This document shows positions 1 through 8,668 of a stretch of DNA of 39,624 nt, piece after piece. The stretch spans positions 1 through 39,624 of the forward strand of contig CAZUHQ010000020.1 in the NCBI GenBank assembly GCA_964620605.1. The letters are read 5' to 3'. A model generated the notes under the pieces. That model did no database searches. It had not been told where the DNA came from and worked only from the letters and a program-made list of their open reading frames with translations. Origin of the DNA: Thalassotalea_E sp964620605. GTDB lineage: Bacteria; Pseudomonadota; Gammaproteobacteria; Enterobacterales; Alteromonadaceae. The stretch's first letter is position 1; each line of letters starts with the position of its first letter. The position numbers and the translations under genes were made by a program.

Positions 1-468
1 GATATTACTATTCGATTGTTCTATCACTTCATGTTGCAGGTATTTTTCATCATAAGATACCGAAAACAGTATTGGAGCGCGTTCACCATAGCTCCTCACT
101 ATTTGAGTGGAATTTTGCCTGGTATTAAACGCCATCATCTGCTGTTCACTGAGATAATAGATGGTATCGGCTCTTAGCTGCCATTTCTTCCACGAGGTGC
201 GTGGAAAGTTCGCAAAATAAACGAAATGCAGATTATGATTCTCTATCAATAAAAATCGCCACTGTCTGGTTTGTGCGTTAAAAACATGCAGCTGATTATT
301 AATACTGGCTGCAAGGTAGTTATCGTCGGGCGACCAATGAAAATTCGCTAAACTCTTAATGCTTTCCTTAAAGTGCGTTTTAAAGGCATTCGCGTTTTCG
401 GCTTTAATCATCAGCTGAGCCTTGGTAAATGCCTCAGAGGCTGATAATAGTTGGCAACATATGTTCGA
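1..468 (-). pseudogene. C-terminal part of a beta-propeller-like protein, truncated at its 5' end and cut by the window edge
   Basis: The minus strand is open for about 155 codons, from just after an in-frame TAG at 471-469 to the window edge. The first in-frame ATG is at 411 and has no convincing ribosome binding site. The translation contains a WSPDDNYLAAS motif followed by a NNQLHVFNAQTRQW segment, typical of a TolB/WD40-like blade. Such propellers often form the C-terminal sensor half of CadC-type winged-helix regulators in Alteromonadales, but no DNA-binding domain is present here, so that identity is inference. The missing N-terminus and the overlap with another decayed reading frame on the other strand suggest a gene remnant. 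The family assignment is tentative. Confidence 0.4.
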
Positions 469-828
469 CTATAATACCGCCGGCTTACCGAGAAGCACAG
501 GCGTCGCCTATCTGCATTTAAAAAACCCTGAGCTTGACGAAATTGAATTTAGTTTTCATCCCCAAAGTGCCGATAACAGCTCGAACGCTGTCGACTGGCA
601 GATCACTTAATCACCCAAAATAGTGAAATCAGTTATCAGGCTATCACGGTAAACAGTGGTGTTGTCGATAAACAAGTGTTCACCTTAAACAACTCAGGTG
701 AGGCCTGGCTGTCGATAACCCCGGTTAGCGAAACCCATAATACGATGGCTGAATTTGAATGTTGTTTCAATTTGCCGAGCCAAGGCACAGCACTGAGTAC
801 CAGGCACCACCAGCCGCGGTTGATTTAA
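460..828 (+). pseudogene. Frameshifted remnant of an unidentified protein
   Basis: Two plus-strand frames read as one broken protein. The first covers about 460-610 and contains the segment AYLHLKNPELDEIEFSF. It stops at TAA 608-610, and the text continues in another frame from about 607 to 828 with segments such as VNSGVVDKQVFTLNNSGEAW and LSITPVSETHN. The composition (Asn/Ser/Thr-rich, beta-type alternation) suggests an extracellular or periplasmic beta domain, but I do not recognise the family. No start codon with a ribosome binding site is visible. Together with the truncated frame on the opposite strand it marks 1-830 as a decayed junction, as left by a past deletion or insertion. The remaining 829-953 holds nothing I can name. 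Confidence 0.35.
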
Positions 829-953
829 CTAATGACATAGTAAAAGACAGTAAAAAAGCGGAGGAAGTGCTGCAATTATTGACCTATGGTTTTTGTTCTA
901 TTTTTTATTAAAATTTCCCCACAATCAAAATCCAAATAGCTCATGATGGTGTT

Positions 954-1499
954 TTAACAAGAGCTTTTCTTATGCCAGCGAATGAGTTCTTTTTGATCCG
1001 CCGGAGCATCTAAGCCACTGCTGATCAGCTCCCGTGCCTGCTCGGCAAGTAACTGTTCTGCTTTATTTTCCACTTTTTCCAGCATGCTATAAAACAGAGA
1101 TAATTCATCTTCGGTTAATACCGACTCCAGTTGTTTTGAACGCTCATCCAATGCACTAATAATGCTTTGGTACAATTCTTTACCCCGCGCATTTAGTACC
1201 AGGTTTTTAACATTTTTCTTATGGCGATCCGCCCGCGCTTCAATCAATTCAAGCGATAACAATTTTTTTACCGCACGACTGACGGTATAGGAATCGAGAC
1301 GCGACTGATAAGCGATATCTGCCGACTTTATCGGCATATAAGAGCCAATATTAATCAGCACTCTGAGTTCACGCGGGTCAAGATCTGATAAGTGACGAAT
1401 TTTCCAGTCGCGGTTTAGCGCCAGCAAGTTACTGACGACCGCGATGCGAAACGGCAGATGATTGGAAAGATCTAATGGCTTATCGATTTCTTCAGTCAA
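954..1499 (-). CDS. MarR family transcriptional regulator
   Basis: A 181-residue protein with the MarR winged-helix layout: an N-terminal dimerisation helix, a helix-turn-helix around residues 55-85 (segment SADIAYQSRLDSYTVSRAVK), a wing with the basic stretch RADRHKKNVK, and C-terminal helices rich in Glu and Leu. MarR proteins usually repress a neighbouring operon and are released by small ligands or oxidants. It is divergent from the AhpD-like gene at 1687, and a 12-bp palindrome lies between them, so control of that gene and of itself is likely. No in-frame ATG exists upstream; the best start is TTG at 1499-1497, which implies weak initiation. The C-terminus ends in KKSSC, with a terminal cysteine. 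Family call is firm; ligand unknown. Confidence 0.85.
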   Translation of the reverse strand: MTEEIDKPLDLSNHLPFRIAVVSNLLALNRDWKIRHLSDLDPRELRVLINIGSYMPIKSADIAYQSRLDSYTVSRAVKKLLSLELIEARADRHKKNVKNLVLNARGKELYQSIISALDERSKQLESVLTEDELSLFYSMLEKVENKAEQLLAEQARELISSGLDAPADQKELIRWHKKSSC

Positions 1500-1623
1500 T
1501 TGAAAGGCTTGACTACGTGCTGACTTATTAATGATGCTATGCCTATGTAAGCAATTGTTGCCGAAACTTTATCATTTTCTGAAAATAAATAAAGCGTTAA
1601 CTCTGTACTCTTAATGCTACATA

Positions 1624-1635
1624 TTGCATATGCAA
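1624..1635. promoter_or_regulatory. Palindromic operator candidate between marR and the AhpD-like gene
   Basis: TTGCATATGCAA is a perfect 12-bp palindrome about 50 bp upstream of the peroxidase ATG and about 125 bp upstream of the MarR start. MarR operators are typically AT-rich palindromes of this kind overlapping the promoter. The same 12 bp occur again inside a longer palindrome upstream of the Rnf operon (25917-25938). Binding by the adjacent MarR protein is inference. Confidence 0.5.
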
Positions 1636-1686
1636 CATATTTAGATTATTGTTGAGTAAATTTAGCTGTGATTTTTGGAGAATGTG

Positions 1687-2277
1687 ATGCCGTTAGTAAA
1701 ACCGCTGGCCAGTGATGAAAATGCTGAAGTTACTGAACTGGCAAAATTTTTTAATGAAACCCTGGGCTTTTGCCCGAATAGCGTACTCACCATGCAACGT
1801 CGTCCGGCAATTGCCACCGCTTTTATCAACCTTAATAAAGCAGTGATGGCGAATGAAGGACAGGTAACTTCGGAGCAAAAACGCCTGATCGGTTATCTAA
1901 CCAGTGCTAATACCGGTTGTCGTTACTGCGAAGCCCATACCATATTAGCGGCTGAACGCTATGGCGGCTCAGAGCAACGGCTGGCAAACATCTGGTCATT
2001 TAGAGACAGTGATTTATATTCAGATGCAGAAAAAGCGGCGTTTGAGTTTGCCCTCGCCGCTTCAAGTGTGCCGAATGCCGTAGACAGCACAATTATTGAA
2101 GAACTTCATAAGTACTGGGACGATGGCGAAATCGTTGAAATTCTTGGCGTGATCGCGCTGTTCGGTTACCTGAACCGCTGGAATGATTCTATGGGCACCA
2201 CGATGGAAGATGGCGCTGTCAATGCCGGTGAACGCCTATTAACGAACTCCAGCTGGAGCCGGGGCAAACATATTTAA
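1687..2277 (+). CDS. AhpD-like peroxidase-related protein (carboxymuconolactone decarboxylase family)
   Basis: A protein of 196 residues carrying the family's redox motif as CRYCEAH, with Cys78, Cys81 and His84 in a helical context. Proteins of this family use the CxxC pair to reduce hydroperoxides, with the nearby His relaying protons. The segment SEQKRLIGYLTSANTGC just before the motif is typical of the peroxidase-related subgroup. The start is the ATG at 1687, chosen because GGAG at 1677-1680 lies 6 bases upstream; a TTG at 1675 overlaps that site and is unlikely. It is divergent from a MarR regulator with a palindrome between, an arrangement common for oxidant-responsive pairs. A hairpin terminator follows. 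Physiological substrate unknown. Confidence 0.85.
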   Translation: MPLVKPLASDENAEVTELAKFFNETLGFCPNSVLTMQRRPAIATAFINLNKAVMANEGQVTSEQKRLIGYLTSANTGCRYCEAHTILAAERYGGSEQRLANIWSFRDSDLYSDAEKAAFEFALAASSVPNAVDSTIIEELHKYWDDGEIVEILGVIALFGYLNRWNDSMGTTMEDGAVNAGERLLTNSSWSRGKHI

Positions 2278-2298
2278 TCGGTTGCCTTGTGATAATTC

Positions 2299-2334
2299 AA
2301 ACGCGTCTTTAATTTAAGTTTAAGGCGCGTTTTG
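2299..2334 (+). terminator. Intrinsic terminator after the AhpD-like gene
   Basis: AACGCGTCTT pairs with AAGGCGCGTT through one G-U pair around a 12-base AT-rich loop, and the second arm runs into a short T tract. It sits 22 bases after the stop codon. The rest of 2335-2550 is AT-rich and holds nothing I recognise beyond the presumed promoter of the permease gene. Confidence 0.55.
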
Positions 2335-2550
2335 CGCTAGCTTGTCAATATTTAGCGACAACTGTTCCCTTAACTTTTTCTTTATTTTTCAGTTAATAAC
2401 CAAAATTCTTGGCGAAAACTCGCCTGTGAGCTGTAAATTTAAAACTACAAATTCAGCAAAGGCAAATCAAGCACCATGATTCCTTTTTCAGCAAATTGCT
2501 TTTAGTTTACTGGCCTTTATCTAAGTAAATAACAATAAAAGGCATCACAA

Positions 2551-3774
2551 GTGGTCAATAATAAAACCTTAGGTAGTATCTTAATCATCGCCGGCACCAC
2601 TATCGGGGCAGGAATGCTGGCACTGCCAATCGCCTCAGCAGGAATAGGCTTCAGCGCAGCCATTGTCATCTTGCTGTTAACCTGGTCATTAATGACCTAT
2701 ACCGCTCTGCTGATGCTGGAAGTCCATCAACATGCCGAGCAAAGTGCAACTTTAAACACCCTGGCGAAGTCTCTGCTCGGTCGCAAGGGGCAAGCGATCG
2801 CCAATTGCTCAATGATTTTTCTATTTTATGCCCTGTGCGCCGCATATATTTCCGGTGGCGGCTCGCAGCTACAAACCAATGTTGAGCGCTGGTTTGCCGT
2901 TGCCATCTCGCCCCAGCTTGGCGTAGTGATTTTTGCTCTACTGTTCGGCTCTATCATCACCTTAGGCACAGCTACGGTAGATAAAGTCAACCGGGTGCTG
3001 TTTACGATAAAAGTGCTGGTACTCGCTACGGTATTTTTTATGTTAACGCCTCATGTTCAAGGTCAGCATTTATTAGAAATGCCGCTGGAAAAAGGCTTGA
3101 TCTTATCCGCGATTCCTGTGGTTTTTACTTCCTTTGGCTTTCACGGTTCGATCCCGTCAATTGTTAAATACGTCGGTATAGAGATTAAAATACTACGCAA
3201 AGTCATGATCATCGGCGCGGCATTTCCGCTGGCAATTTACCTGTTATGGCAACTGCTCAGTCAGGGCTTAATGACTCAGGAGAGTTTAATGGCCAGTGAT
3301 GGCTTAACCGGTTTTATTGCCAGTATCAGTGCCTTGTTGCATAGCCCAGGCATTAGCTCTGCAGTCACTATTTTTGCCGATCTGGCATTGGCGACCTCAT
3401 TTTTAGGGGTTAGCTTAGGCTTGTTTGACTTTTTCAGCGATGCGTTAAATAAAGGCAATGGCTATCAGGACAGAGTATTAACAGCGGCAGTGACCTTTTT
3501 ACCACCGCTCGGCTTTGCGCTATTTTATCCTCAGGGTTTTATTATGGCACTGGGCTATGCGGCTATCGCTTTAGTGATCCTCGCAGTATTTTTGCCGGTG
3601 GCTATGGTTTGGGTACAGCGTAAACAGACTGAGCTTAATAATAACAGTTCACAAACAGACGCCTATCAGGTAAAAGGCGGCACCATCGGGTTGGCAACCG
3701 CTACTATGGCAGGTGTTTTAGTTATTGGCGCACAGTGCGCGCAAATGTTTGGCATCTTACCAAGTATCGGTTAA
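2551..3774 (+). CDS. Aromatic amino acid permease (Mtr/TyrP/TnaB type, HAAAP family)
   Basis: A 407-residue inner-membrane protein with about eleven hydrophobic segments. The N-terminal signature GTTIGAGMLALPIASAG is characteristic of the hydroxy/aromatic amino acid permease family, as are the FTSFGFHGSIPSIVKY segment near residue 200 and GVSLGLFDFFSDAL near residue 290. The family imports tryptophan or tyrosine in symport with protons; which one cannot be read from sequence here. Length matches E. coli TyrP and Mtr (about 400-415). It starts with GTG at 2551 behind an AAGG at a suitable distance. It stands alone, convergent with the next gene across a strong hairpin. No regulator site could be identified upstream. 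Confidence 0.88.
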   Translation: MVNNKTLGSILIIAGTTIGAGMLALPIASAGIGFSAAIVILLLTWSLMTYTALLMLEVHQHAEQSATLNTLAKSLLGRKGQAIANCSMIFLFYALCAAYISGGGSQLQTNVERWFAVAISPQLGVVIFALLFGSIITLGTATVDKVNRVLFTIKVLVLATVFFMLTPHVQGQHLLEMPLEKGLILSAIPVVFTSFGFHGSIPSIVKYVGIEIKILRKVMIIGAAFPLAIYLLWQLLSQGLMTQESLMASDGLTGFIASISALLHSPGISSAVTIFADLALATSFLGVSLGLFDFFSDALNKGNGYQDRVLTAAVTFLPPLGFALFYPQGFIMALGYAAIALVILAVFLPVAMVWVQRKQTELNNNSSQTDAYQVKGGTIGLATATMAGVLVIGAQCAQMFGILPSIG

Positions 3775-3784
3775 GCAAGCTAAC

Positions 3785-3813
3785 GCTCGTTAATTGTCAG
3801 CTAATTAACGAGC
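3785..3813. terminator. Bidirectional hairpin between convergent genes
   Basis: GCTCGTTAATT and AATTAACGAGC form a perfect 11-bp stem with a 7-base loop in the 54-bp gap between the permease and the aldo/keto reductase, which converge here. There is no long T tract on either strand, so termination efficiency is uncertain, but the position fits a shared terminator. Confidence 0.6.
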
Positions 3814-3828
3814 AAACATTTGCAATGC

Positions 3829-4746
3829 TTAAGGCACTGACTCACCGTTTCGCGCTTCAAACAAGCGATACCAGTCTTCACACGAATACTCTAATGACAA
3901 TGCGAGCTTAGCATCAGCAATCCGGCTTGGGTTGGTCGAACCGATAATCGGCATAATGCCAACCGGATGGCGCAGCAACCAGGCCAAAATCACTTGCCAC
4001 GGCTGACACTGGTATTTATCCGCCTGCTGGTTGAGTTCATTTTCAATGCGCTGTTCGTCCTGCACACTAAAGGTATTGCCCCAGGCCGAATAGGCAACGC
4101 CGCCCAGCGGACACCAGGCAATCGGCGTAATCTTATGTTGCTGGCATTGATCCAGCACGCCATTAGTAAAGCTCTCAACATTATGAATATTAATTTCCAC
4201 CTGGTTTGCCACCAGTGGCATCGGCATCACAGCGCGCAACAGTTCAACCTGAGACTGGCTGAAATTACTGACGCCAAATGCCTTGACCTTACCGCTGGCT
4301 TTTAATTTGGCAAAGGTTTCGACTACTTCATGGGCATCCATTAAAAAATCAGGTCTGTGCAGTAAAAACATATCCAGTTGCTCTAGCCCTAAGCGAGATA
4401 AGGAAGCATCGACACTGTCGAGAATATAGCGCTGAGAAAAATCATAACGGGTTGGCGCGTAATCTGTCGGGCTAACTCTTGGGCGAATCCCAGCTTTTGA
4501 GGTGATGATCATCTGCTGGCGCAATTCTGGCGATTCTTTTAGCAATTCACCAAACAACGACTCACATACCCCGCCGCCATAAATATCGGCATGGTCAAAA
4601 TGGTTATATCCGGCTTCAAGCGCGGCGCGGATCGCCAGCTTACCTTTTTGTCTATCCTCTGTGCTGTTATCTCCGGCTATACGCATACAGCCATAAATCA
4701 AACGCGAACTATCGAGAGAAAAATGAGGATTTGAGAGATATTTCAT
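3829..4746 (-). CDS. Aldo/keto reductase, YdhF-like
   Basis: An NADPH-dependent oxidoreductase of about 305 residues with the (beta/alpha)8 aldo/keto reductase pattern: FDHADIYGGGVCESLFG carries the catalytic Asp and Tyr, TSKAG carries the catalytic Lys, LLHRPD carries the His, and GVSNFSQSQ and LPIIGSTNPSR form cofactor-binding elements. HADIYGG together with LHRPDFLMDAHEV closely follows E. coli YdhF. The chosen start is the ATG at 4746-4744, preceded by GGTGGA; a further upstream ATG at 4803 would add 19 residues that do not resemble the family. It is divergent from the prenyltransferase at 4818. The physiological substrate is unknown for this subgroup. Confidence 0.87.
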   Translation of the reverse strand: MKYLSNPHFSLDSSRLIYGCMRIAGDNSTEDRQKGKLAIRAALEAGYNHFDHADIYGGGVCESLFGELLKESPELRQQMIITSKAGIRPRVSPTDYAPTRYDFSQRYILDSVDASLSRLGLEQLDMFLLHRPDFLMDAHEVVETFAKLKASGKVKAFGVSNFSQSQVELLRAVMPMPLVANQVEINIHNVESFTNGVLDQCQQHKITPIAWCPLGGVAYSAWGNTFSVQDEQRIENELNQQADKYQCQPWQVILAWLLRHPVGIMPIIGSTNPSRIADAKLALSLEYSCEDWYRLFEARNGESVP

Positions 4747-4817
4747 AAAAATTCCACCGGAATAAATTGCTTTAACTATAACAAGCCTTTGACAAATAAG
4801 CACAATGGTTATTTATA

Positions 4818-5765
4818 ATGACTTTAACTAACAATAGAAATAATCAAGCCATGACTAAAATGTTTGGTAACTTTATTGCCGCTTTACCCTCAACTCGGCC
4901 ACCGTTTTTACTGCTGGCACCTATCTGTGTTTGTTATGGCGTAAGCATTGCGGCTTATCAAAACTATGCACTTAATGTCCCATCTCTTTTATTAGCCATA
5001 GTGGGAGCGATAGCCGCGTTAATGTCGGTCAATTGTTTCAACGAATATCAGGATAACGCCAGCAGTTTAGATGCTAACACCATACATACTGCGTTTAGCG
5101 GCGGCAGTGGATTACTGCAACAGCGGCCAGAACTGGCAGCGACGGTAAAACGCATGGCGCTTGTCAGCTTGCTGGTGGCTTTTACCATTGGCGGTTATTT
5201 TGCATTCACTATTGGCATTCCTATAATCCCACTTGGCCTGCTCGGCGCGCTGATCATTATTACCTACACCCGTTATCTCAATAAATTTCCCTGGTTGTGT
5301 TTTATCTCTCCCGGGCTTGGCATAGGCGTTTTAATCAGTGGCGGTAGCTATTGGGTGTTAACCGGCACGCTTGCCAGCCCTTATTTATGGTTATTAGTGA
5401 TACCATTTTTGCTGATCAACAATTTGCTGTTACTTAACCAATACCCGGATATCTCTGCAGACAAACAGGCAGGACGAAACCACTTACCCATAGCTTATGG
5501 TGTAGCAAAAAGTAACAAAATATATGGAGTAACCATTTTACTGACAATTATCAGTTTGATTTTACTAATAAAGTTTCTAGCTTTACCGATAATAATGCTC
5601 ATAGCGTTAATTCCGATAACATTTTCCGCTATCGCGCTCTATGGCATGGATAAATACCAGCAACAGATTGCCAGCCATCCAAGATATTTAGCTTTAAATG
5701 CCGTTAGCGCAAATCTGACACCTATTGTTATCGCAATCATCTTATTTAATAGCCCAGCCCTATAA
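4818..5765 (+). CDS. UbiA-family prenyltransferase, MenA-like
   Basis: A 315-residue membrane protein with eight or nine hydrophobic helices. It has the two Asp-rich motifs of UbiA enzymes, which bind Mg-diphosphate: NEYQDNASSLD near residue 75 and NQYPDISADK near residue 210. The second form, with the following GRNHLPIAYG, resembles 1,4-dihydroxy-2-naphthoate polyprenyltransferase (MenA) more than UbiA. The family attaches an isoprenoid tail to an aromatic acceptor in the membrane. No menaquinone biosynthesis gene is adjacent, so the acceptor is uncertain. The ATG at 4818 lacks a clear ribosome binding site; ATG codons 12 and 15 of the frame are alternatives. Confidence 0.8.
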   Translation: MTLTNNRNNQAMTKMFGNFIAALPSTRPPFLLLAPICVCYGVSIAAYQNYALNVPSLLLAIVGAIAALMSVNCFNEYQDNASSLDANTIHTAFSGGSGLLQQRPELAATVKRMALVSLLVAFTIGGYFAFTIGIPIIPLGLLGALIIITYTRYLNKFPWLCFISPGLGIGVLISGGSYWVLTGTLASPYLWLLVIPFLLINNLLLLNQYPDISADKQAGRNHLPIAYGVAKSNKIYGVTILLTIISLILLIKFLALPIIMLIALIPITFSAIALYGMDKYQQQIASHPRYLALNAVSANLTPIVIAIILFNSPAL

Positions 5766-5828
5766 AACTTCAGATCAGCCTGTTATATTAGCCGGCAATC
5801 TCATTTGTAAAATCAATTAGGTACTTGC

Positions 5829-6614
5829 GTGCAGCACTTTATTTGGAATGTCGACCCGGTGTTAGTTTCCCTCGGGCCCATCACTATTCACTGGTACGGG
5901 GCATTATTTGCCAGCTCTATTTTTGCCGGTCTCTATTATATGAAATGGATTTTTTCCCAGGAAAAACAAAATGTTGAGCTATTAGACAACCTACTAGTTT
6001 ACGTGGTAATCGGCATTATTGTCGGTGCCCGGCTCGCCCACTGTTTTTTTTACGATCCTCAGTATTATTTAGCGAACCCGTTAAAAATTATCGCGATATG
6101 GGAAGGCGGCCTTGCCAGTCATGGCGGCGGTTTAGGAGCGATTATTGGCGCTTACTTATTTACCAAAAAACACACGGTGAAATTTATCTGGCTGCTGGAT
6201 CGTTTAGCGATCGCTACTGCGTTGTTCGGTATTTTCGTGCGCAGTGCTAATTTTGTTAACGCCGAAATTTTAGGTAAAGCGACAAATGTTCCCTGGGGCA
6301 TAGTATTTGCCCGTATCGATAATGTCGTCCGCCACCCAGCACAACTTTATGAAGCATTCGCCTATTGTTTGATCTTTATCACCTTGACCCTGATTTATAA
6401 GCTCACTAAGGCAAAACAATATTCAGGTATGCTGCTTGGACTATTTTTGATCATGACCTTCAGCGCTCGCTTTATTATCGAGTTTTTCAAGCAACAACAG
6501 GCGGCCTATCAAATAGAAGTGGCACTAAATACCGGACAAATGCTCAGTATTCCATTTTTTCTGGTTGGAGTATTTCTGATCGCCCGCTCATTTACACAGC
6601 CAAAATCACAATAA
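5829..6614 (+). CDS. lgt: Prolipoprotein diacylglyceryl transferase (Lgt), divergent short form
   Basis: A 261-residue inner-membrane enzyme with about seven hydrophobic helices. Lgt transfers diacylglycerol from phosphatidylglycerol to the lipobox Cys of prolipoproteins. Hallmarks seen are ITIHWYGALF near residue 20, IVGARLAHCFFYDP near residue 65, the SHGGGLGAIIG loop near residue 98, and RSANFVNAEILG plus RHPAQLYEA further on. The family signature normally reads GR-x-GNF-x-N-x-E; here the Gly before Arg is Val and the Gly before Asn-Phe is Ala. It is about 30 residues shorter than E. coli Lgt and is not next to thyA, its usual neighbour in related bacteria, so it may be a second copy. Start is GTG at 5829 behind AGG. 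Confidence 0.8.
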   Translation: MQHFIWNVDPVLVSLGPITIHWYGALFASSIFAGLYYMKWIFSQEKQNVELLDNLLVYVVIGIIVGARLAHCFFYDPQYYLANPLKIIAIWEGGLASHGGGLGAIIGAYLFTKKHTVKFIWLLDRLAIATALFGIFVRSANFVNAEILGKATNVPWGIVFARIDNVVRHPAQLYEAFAYCLIFITLTLIYKLTKAKQYSGMLLGLFLIMTFSARFIIEFFKQQQAAYQIEVALNTGQMLSIPFFLVGVFLIARSFTQPKSQ

Positions 6615-6634
6615 TTTTTAAGGTACAACGCATA

Positions 6635-7402
6635 ATGGCAAAAAAATACTATGTTATCTGGAAAGGCGGACAAACCGGCATTTTCGATAACTGGCCTCAG
6701 GTACAACAATTAACCGCTGGTCGCGCCGATGCCCAATATATGGGATTTCCCAGTAAAGCGGAGGCCGAAGCCGCGTTTGCAGATACTTACACCAAAGCGT
6801 TAATGAAACGCTCGTTAGCAAAAGGTAATTCTGCCAGCTCTAAAGCAAGCACCACAGCCCAAAGCTCCAAATCTCTCGGCAACGCCGCAGACATCAATAT
6901 CTATTGTGATGGTGCCTGCTCGCCAAACCCGGGCAAATCCGGCACCGGCATCGCGATTTACCAGGGCAAGCAACTAACTGAGCTCTGGTATGGTTTATAT
7001 CAGGCAGACGGTACTAACAATACCGCAGAGCTTAATGGCATGTTAGAAGCATTTAAACTGGCGCAGCACTATGTTGACCAGCAGCAGGTACAAATTTTGT
7101 CAGATTCAAAATATTCCATCGACTGTATCACTAAATGGGCGGCGGGCTGGCAAAAAAAAGGTTGGAAAAAAGCCGATGGTCAGGCGATTAAAAACCCAGA
7201 ATTGGTTAAGGCCTGTTATCAATATTACCTGGCATTAAGAAACAAAATCACTATTAGCCATGTTAAGGGACATGCCAACATTGAAGGTAACGAACTAGCC
7301 GATCGCATGGCGGTATATGCGAGAATGCAACAGCAAGCTCAATTTGTAAAATTCAACGATATCCTGGATATTGAAATAATATTAGCCATGCCATCAGGCT
7401 AA
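6635..7402 (+). CDS. rnhA: Ribonuclease HI with N-terminal hybrid-binding (viroplasmin-type) domain
   Basis: A 255-residue enzyme that cleaves the RNA strand of RNA-DNA hybrids. Residues 1-50 form a viroplasmin/RNase H N-terminal domain (KKYYVIWKGGQTGIFDNW and GFPSKAEAEAAF), which binds hybrids. A Ser/Ala-rich linker spans about residues 60-85. The catalytic domain has Asp92 in YCDGACSPNPG, Glu132 in NNTAELNG, Asp157 in LSDSKYS, and GHANIEGNELADR with the His and last Asp. All four acidic catalytic residues are present. The layout is that of eukaryotic RNase H1 and some bacterial enzymes, unlike the single-domain E. coli RnhA. It follows lgt by 20 bp and may share its transcript. Confidence 0.88.
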   Translation: MAKKYYVIWKGGQTGIFDNWPQVQQLTAGRADAQYMGFPSKAEAEAAFADTYTKALMKRSLAKGNSASSKASTTAQSSKSLGNAADINIYCDGACSPNPGKSGTGIAIYQGKQLTELWYGLYQADGTNNTAELNGMLEAFKLAQHYVDQQQVQILSDSKYSIDCITKWAAGWQKKGWKKADGQAIKNPELVKACYQYYLALRNKITISHVKGHANIEGNELADRMAVYARMQQQAQFVKFNDILDIEIILAMPSG

Positions 7403-7460
7403 GCTGCTCATAAGCAAACCAGCCTTAAAAAGCACCAAGCGCTCACTTAACGGCGAAAAA

Positions 7461-8498
7461 TCAATCTTGTACAAGCAAAAATTGGCTAACCGTCTGATAT
7501 AACTGAGCTCGATTTTGCTCAAGATGTAAAACATGAGTGCCGTTATTGATCACTGTATAGCGCTTACTCTCAGCATTGTTCAGTGCTTTAAATAATTGAT
7601 AAGCCTGCTGATTCGACGGATATTGATCGTGTTCACCACGAACAACCAATACCTTAGCGCGGATATTGGCAGGGTTATAAAACGAATCACCGTTGAAAAA
7701 ATCCATAACATCGGCATTTGGCCCAGCTGGATATCTGACTTTACCGCTGATCAAGGCTAAAGGATCAGACTTGAGCCATGCTTCGCCCCAGTGCTTAAAC
7801 ATTTCCTGGGCAAGTAACGGCTGTTCTGCATCGGGAGATAAACCAGCTAACGACAGGATCCTTTGCTCTGGCGTTAATTCACTAAAGGCAGGAATACTTT
7901 GCTCACTATTGTATTGAGGTGTTTCTCGTTTGGTAATCGCGGCATAGAGCACCAAATGGTTCACTTTTTCCGGATAAAGCTCGGCAAAGCTTGCGGCCAC
8001 CGCGCCGCCCCAGGAATGCCCTAATACATCGATTTTAGTTAAGCCATGCTTTTTCAAAATAAAGTCAACAGCCAGCTTAACATCGTTAACCACCTCAGTT
8101 CCGCGTCCCAAGGGTTTGGCCGTTGCTATGCTCTGCAGCATTTCAGGATAACGATCTGAATCGCCATAACCAAGGAAATCCAGACAATAGACTCGAAAGC
8201 CAGCCGCGGTTAGCTGATCGACCCAGGATTTACCTGCCATTTTAAAAGCAAATGATAATTGCGAGGGAAATGACGAGCCATGCAGTAACAATATCGTGCC
8301 TTTTATATCCGCACCTGTAAATTTTGCTTGGTAGAGCGCCAGCTTTAAACCATCAATACGACTATTTATTTTAAGCATTTGCTGGCCAACTGCTGTCAGT
8401 TTTTTATCGCCAACCTGGTGTTTAACACTCGAGCCTGCGATTAATTTCGCCGATAACACCAGCAGCACAATTACCGTAAACCCTATGATCAGTTTCAT
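7461..8498 (-). CDS. Exported or membrane-anchored alpha/beta hydrolase
   Basis: A 345-residue alpha/beta-fold hydrolase. Residues 1-22 are a hydrophobic leader (KLIIGFTVIVLLVLSAKLIAG) that would act as a signal peptide or anchor, placing the enzyme in the periplasm. The oxyanion motif LHGSSFP lies near residue 73, the nucleophile elbow GHSWGG has Ser162, an acid is in GEHDQYP near residue 290 and the catalytic His is in GTHVLHLE near residue 325. An esterase, lipase or dehalogenase-like activity is possible; nothing in the sequence fixes the substrate. It is divergent from the cupin gene and convergent with rnhA. The 170-bp divergent spacer has no motif I could assign. Confidence 0.8.
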   Translation of the reverse strand: MKLIIGFTVIVLLVLSAKLIAGSSVKHQVGDKKLTAVGQQMLKINSRIDGLKLALYQAKFTGADIKGTILLLHGSSFPSQLSFAFKMAGKSWVDQLTAAGFRVYCLDFLGYGDSDRYPEMLQSIATAKPLGRGTEVVNDVKLAVDFILKKHGLTKIDVLGHSWGGAVAASFAELYPEKVNHLVLYAAITKRETPQYNSEQSIPAFSELTPEQRILSLAGLSPDAEQPLLAQEMFKHWGEAWLKSDPLALISGKVRYPAGPNADVMDFFNGDSFYNPANIRAKVLVVRGEHDQYPSNQQAYQLFKALNNAESKRYTVINNGTHVLHLEQNRAQLYQTVSQFLLVQD

Positions 8499-8668
8499 TA
8501 TTTTATTCCAAAATCAGTAAAAGAACGTCAGTGTAGCTAGTTTGAAATTCAATGCTTCGAGCGTCATCGAACTATGATGGTAAAGTTTTTAGACAAGCAT
8601 GTTTACTGATGGCTAATTTCCAGTCAAACTAAACGAAACAGCGAACAGGATAAAGGAGTTATCAGTCA

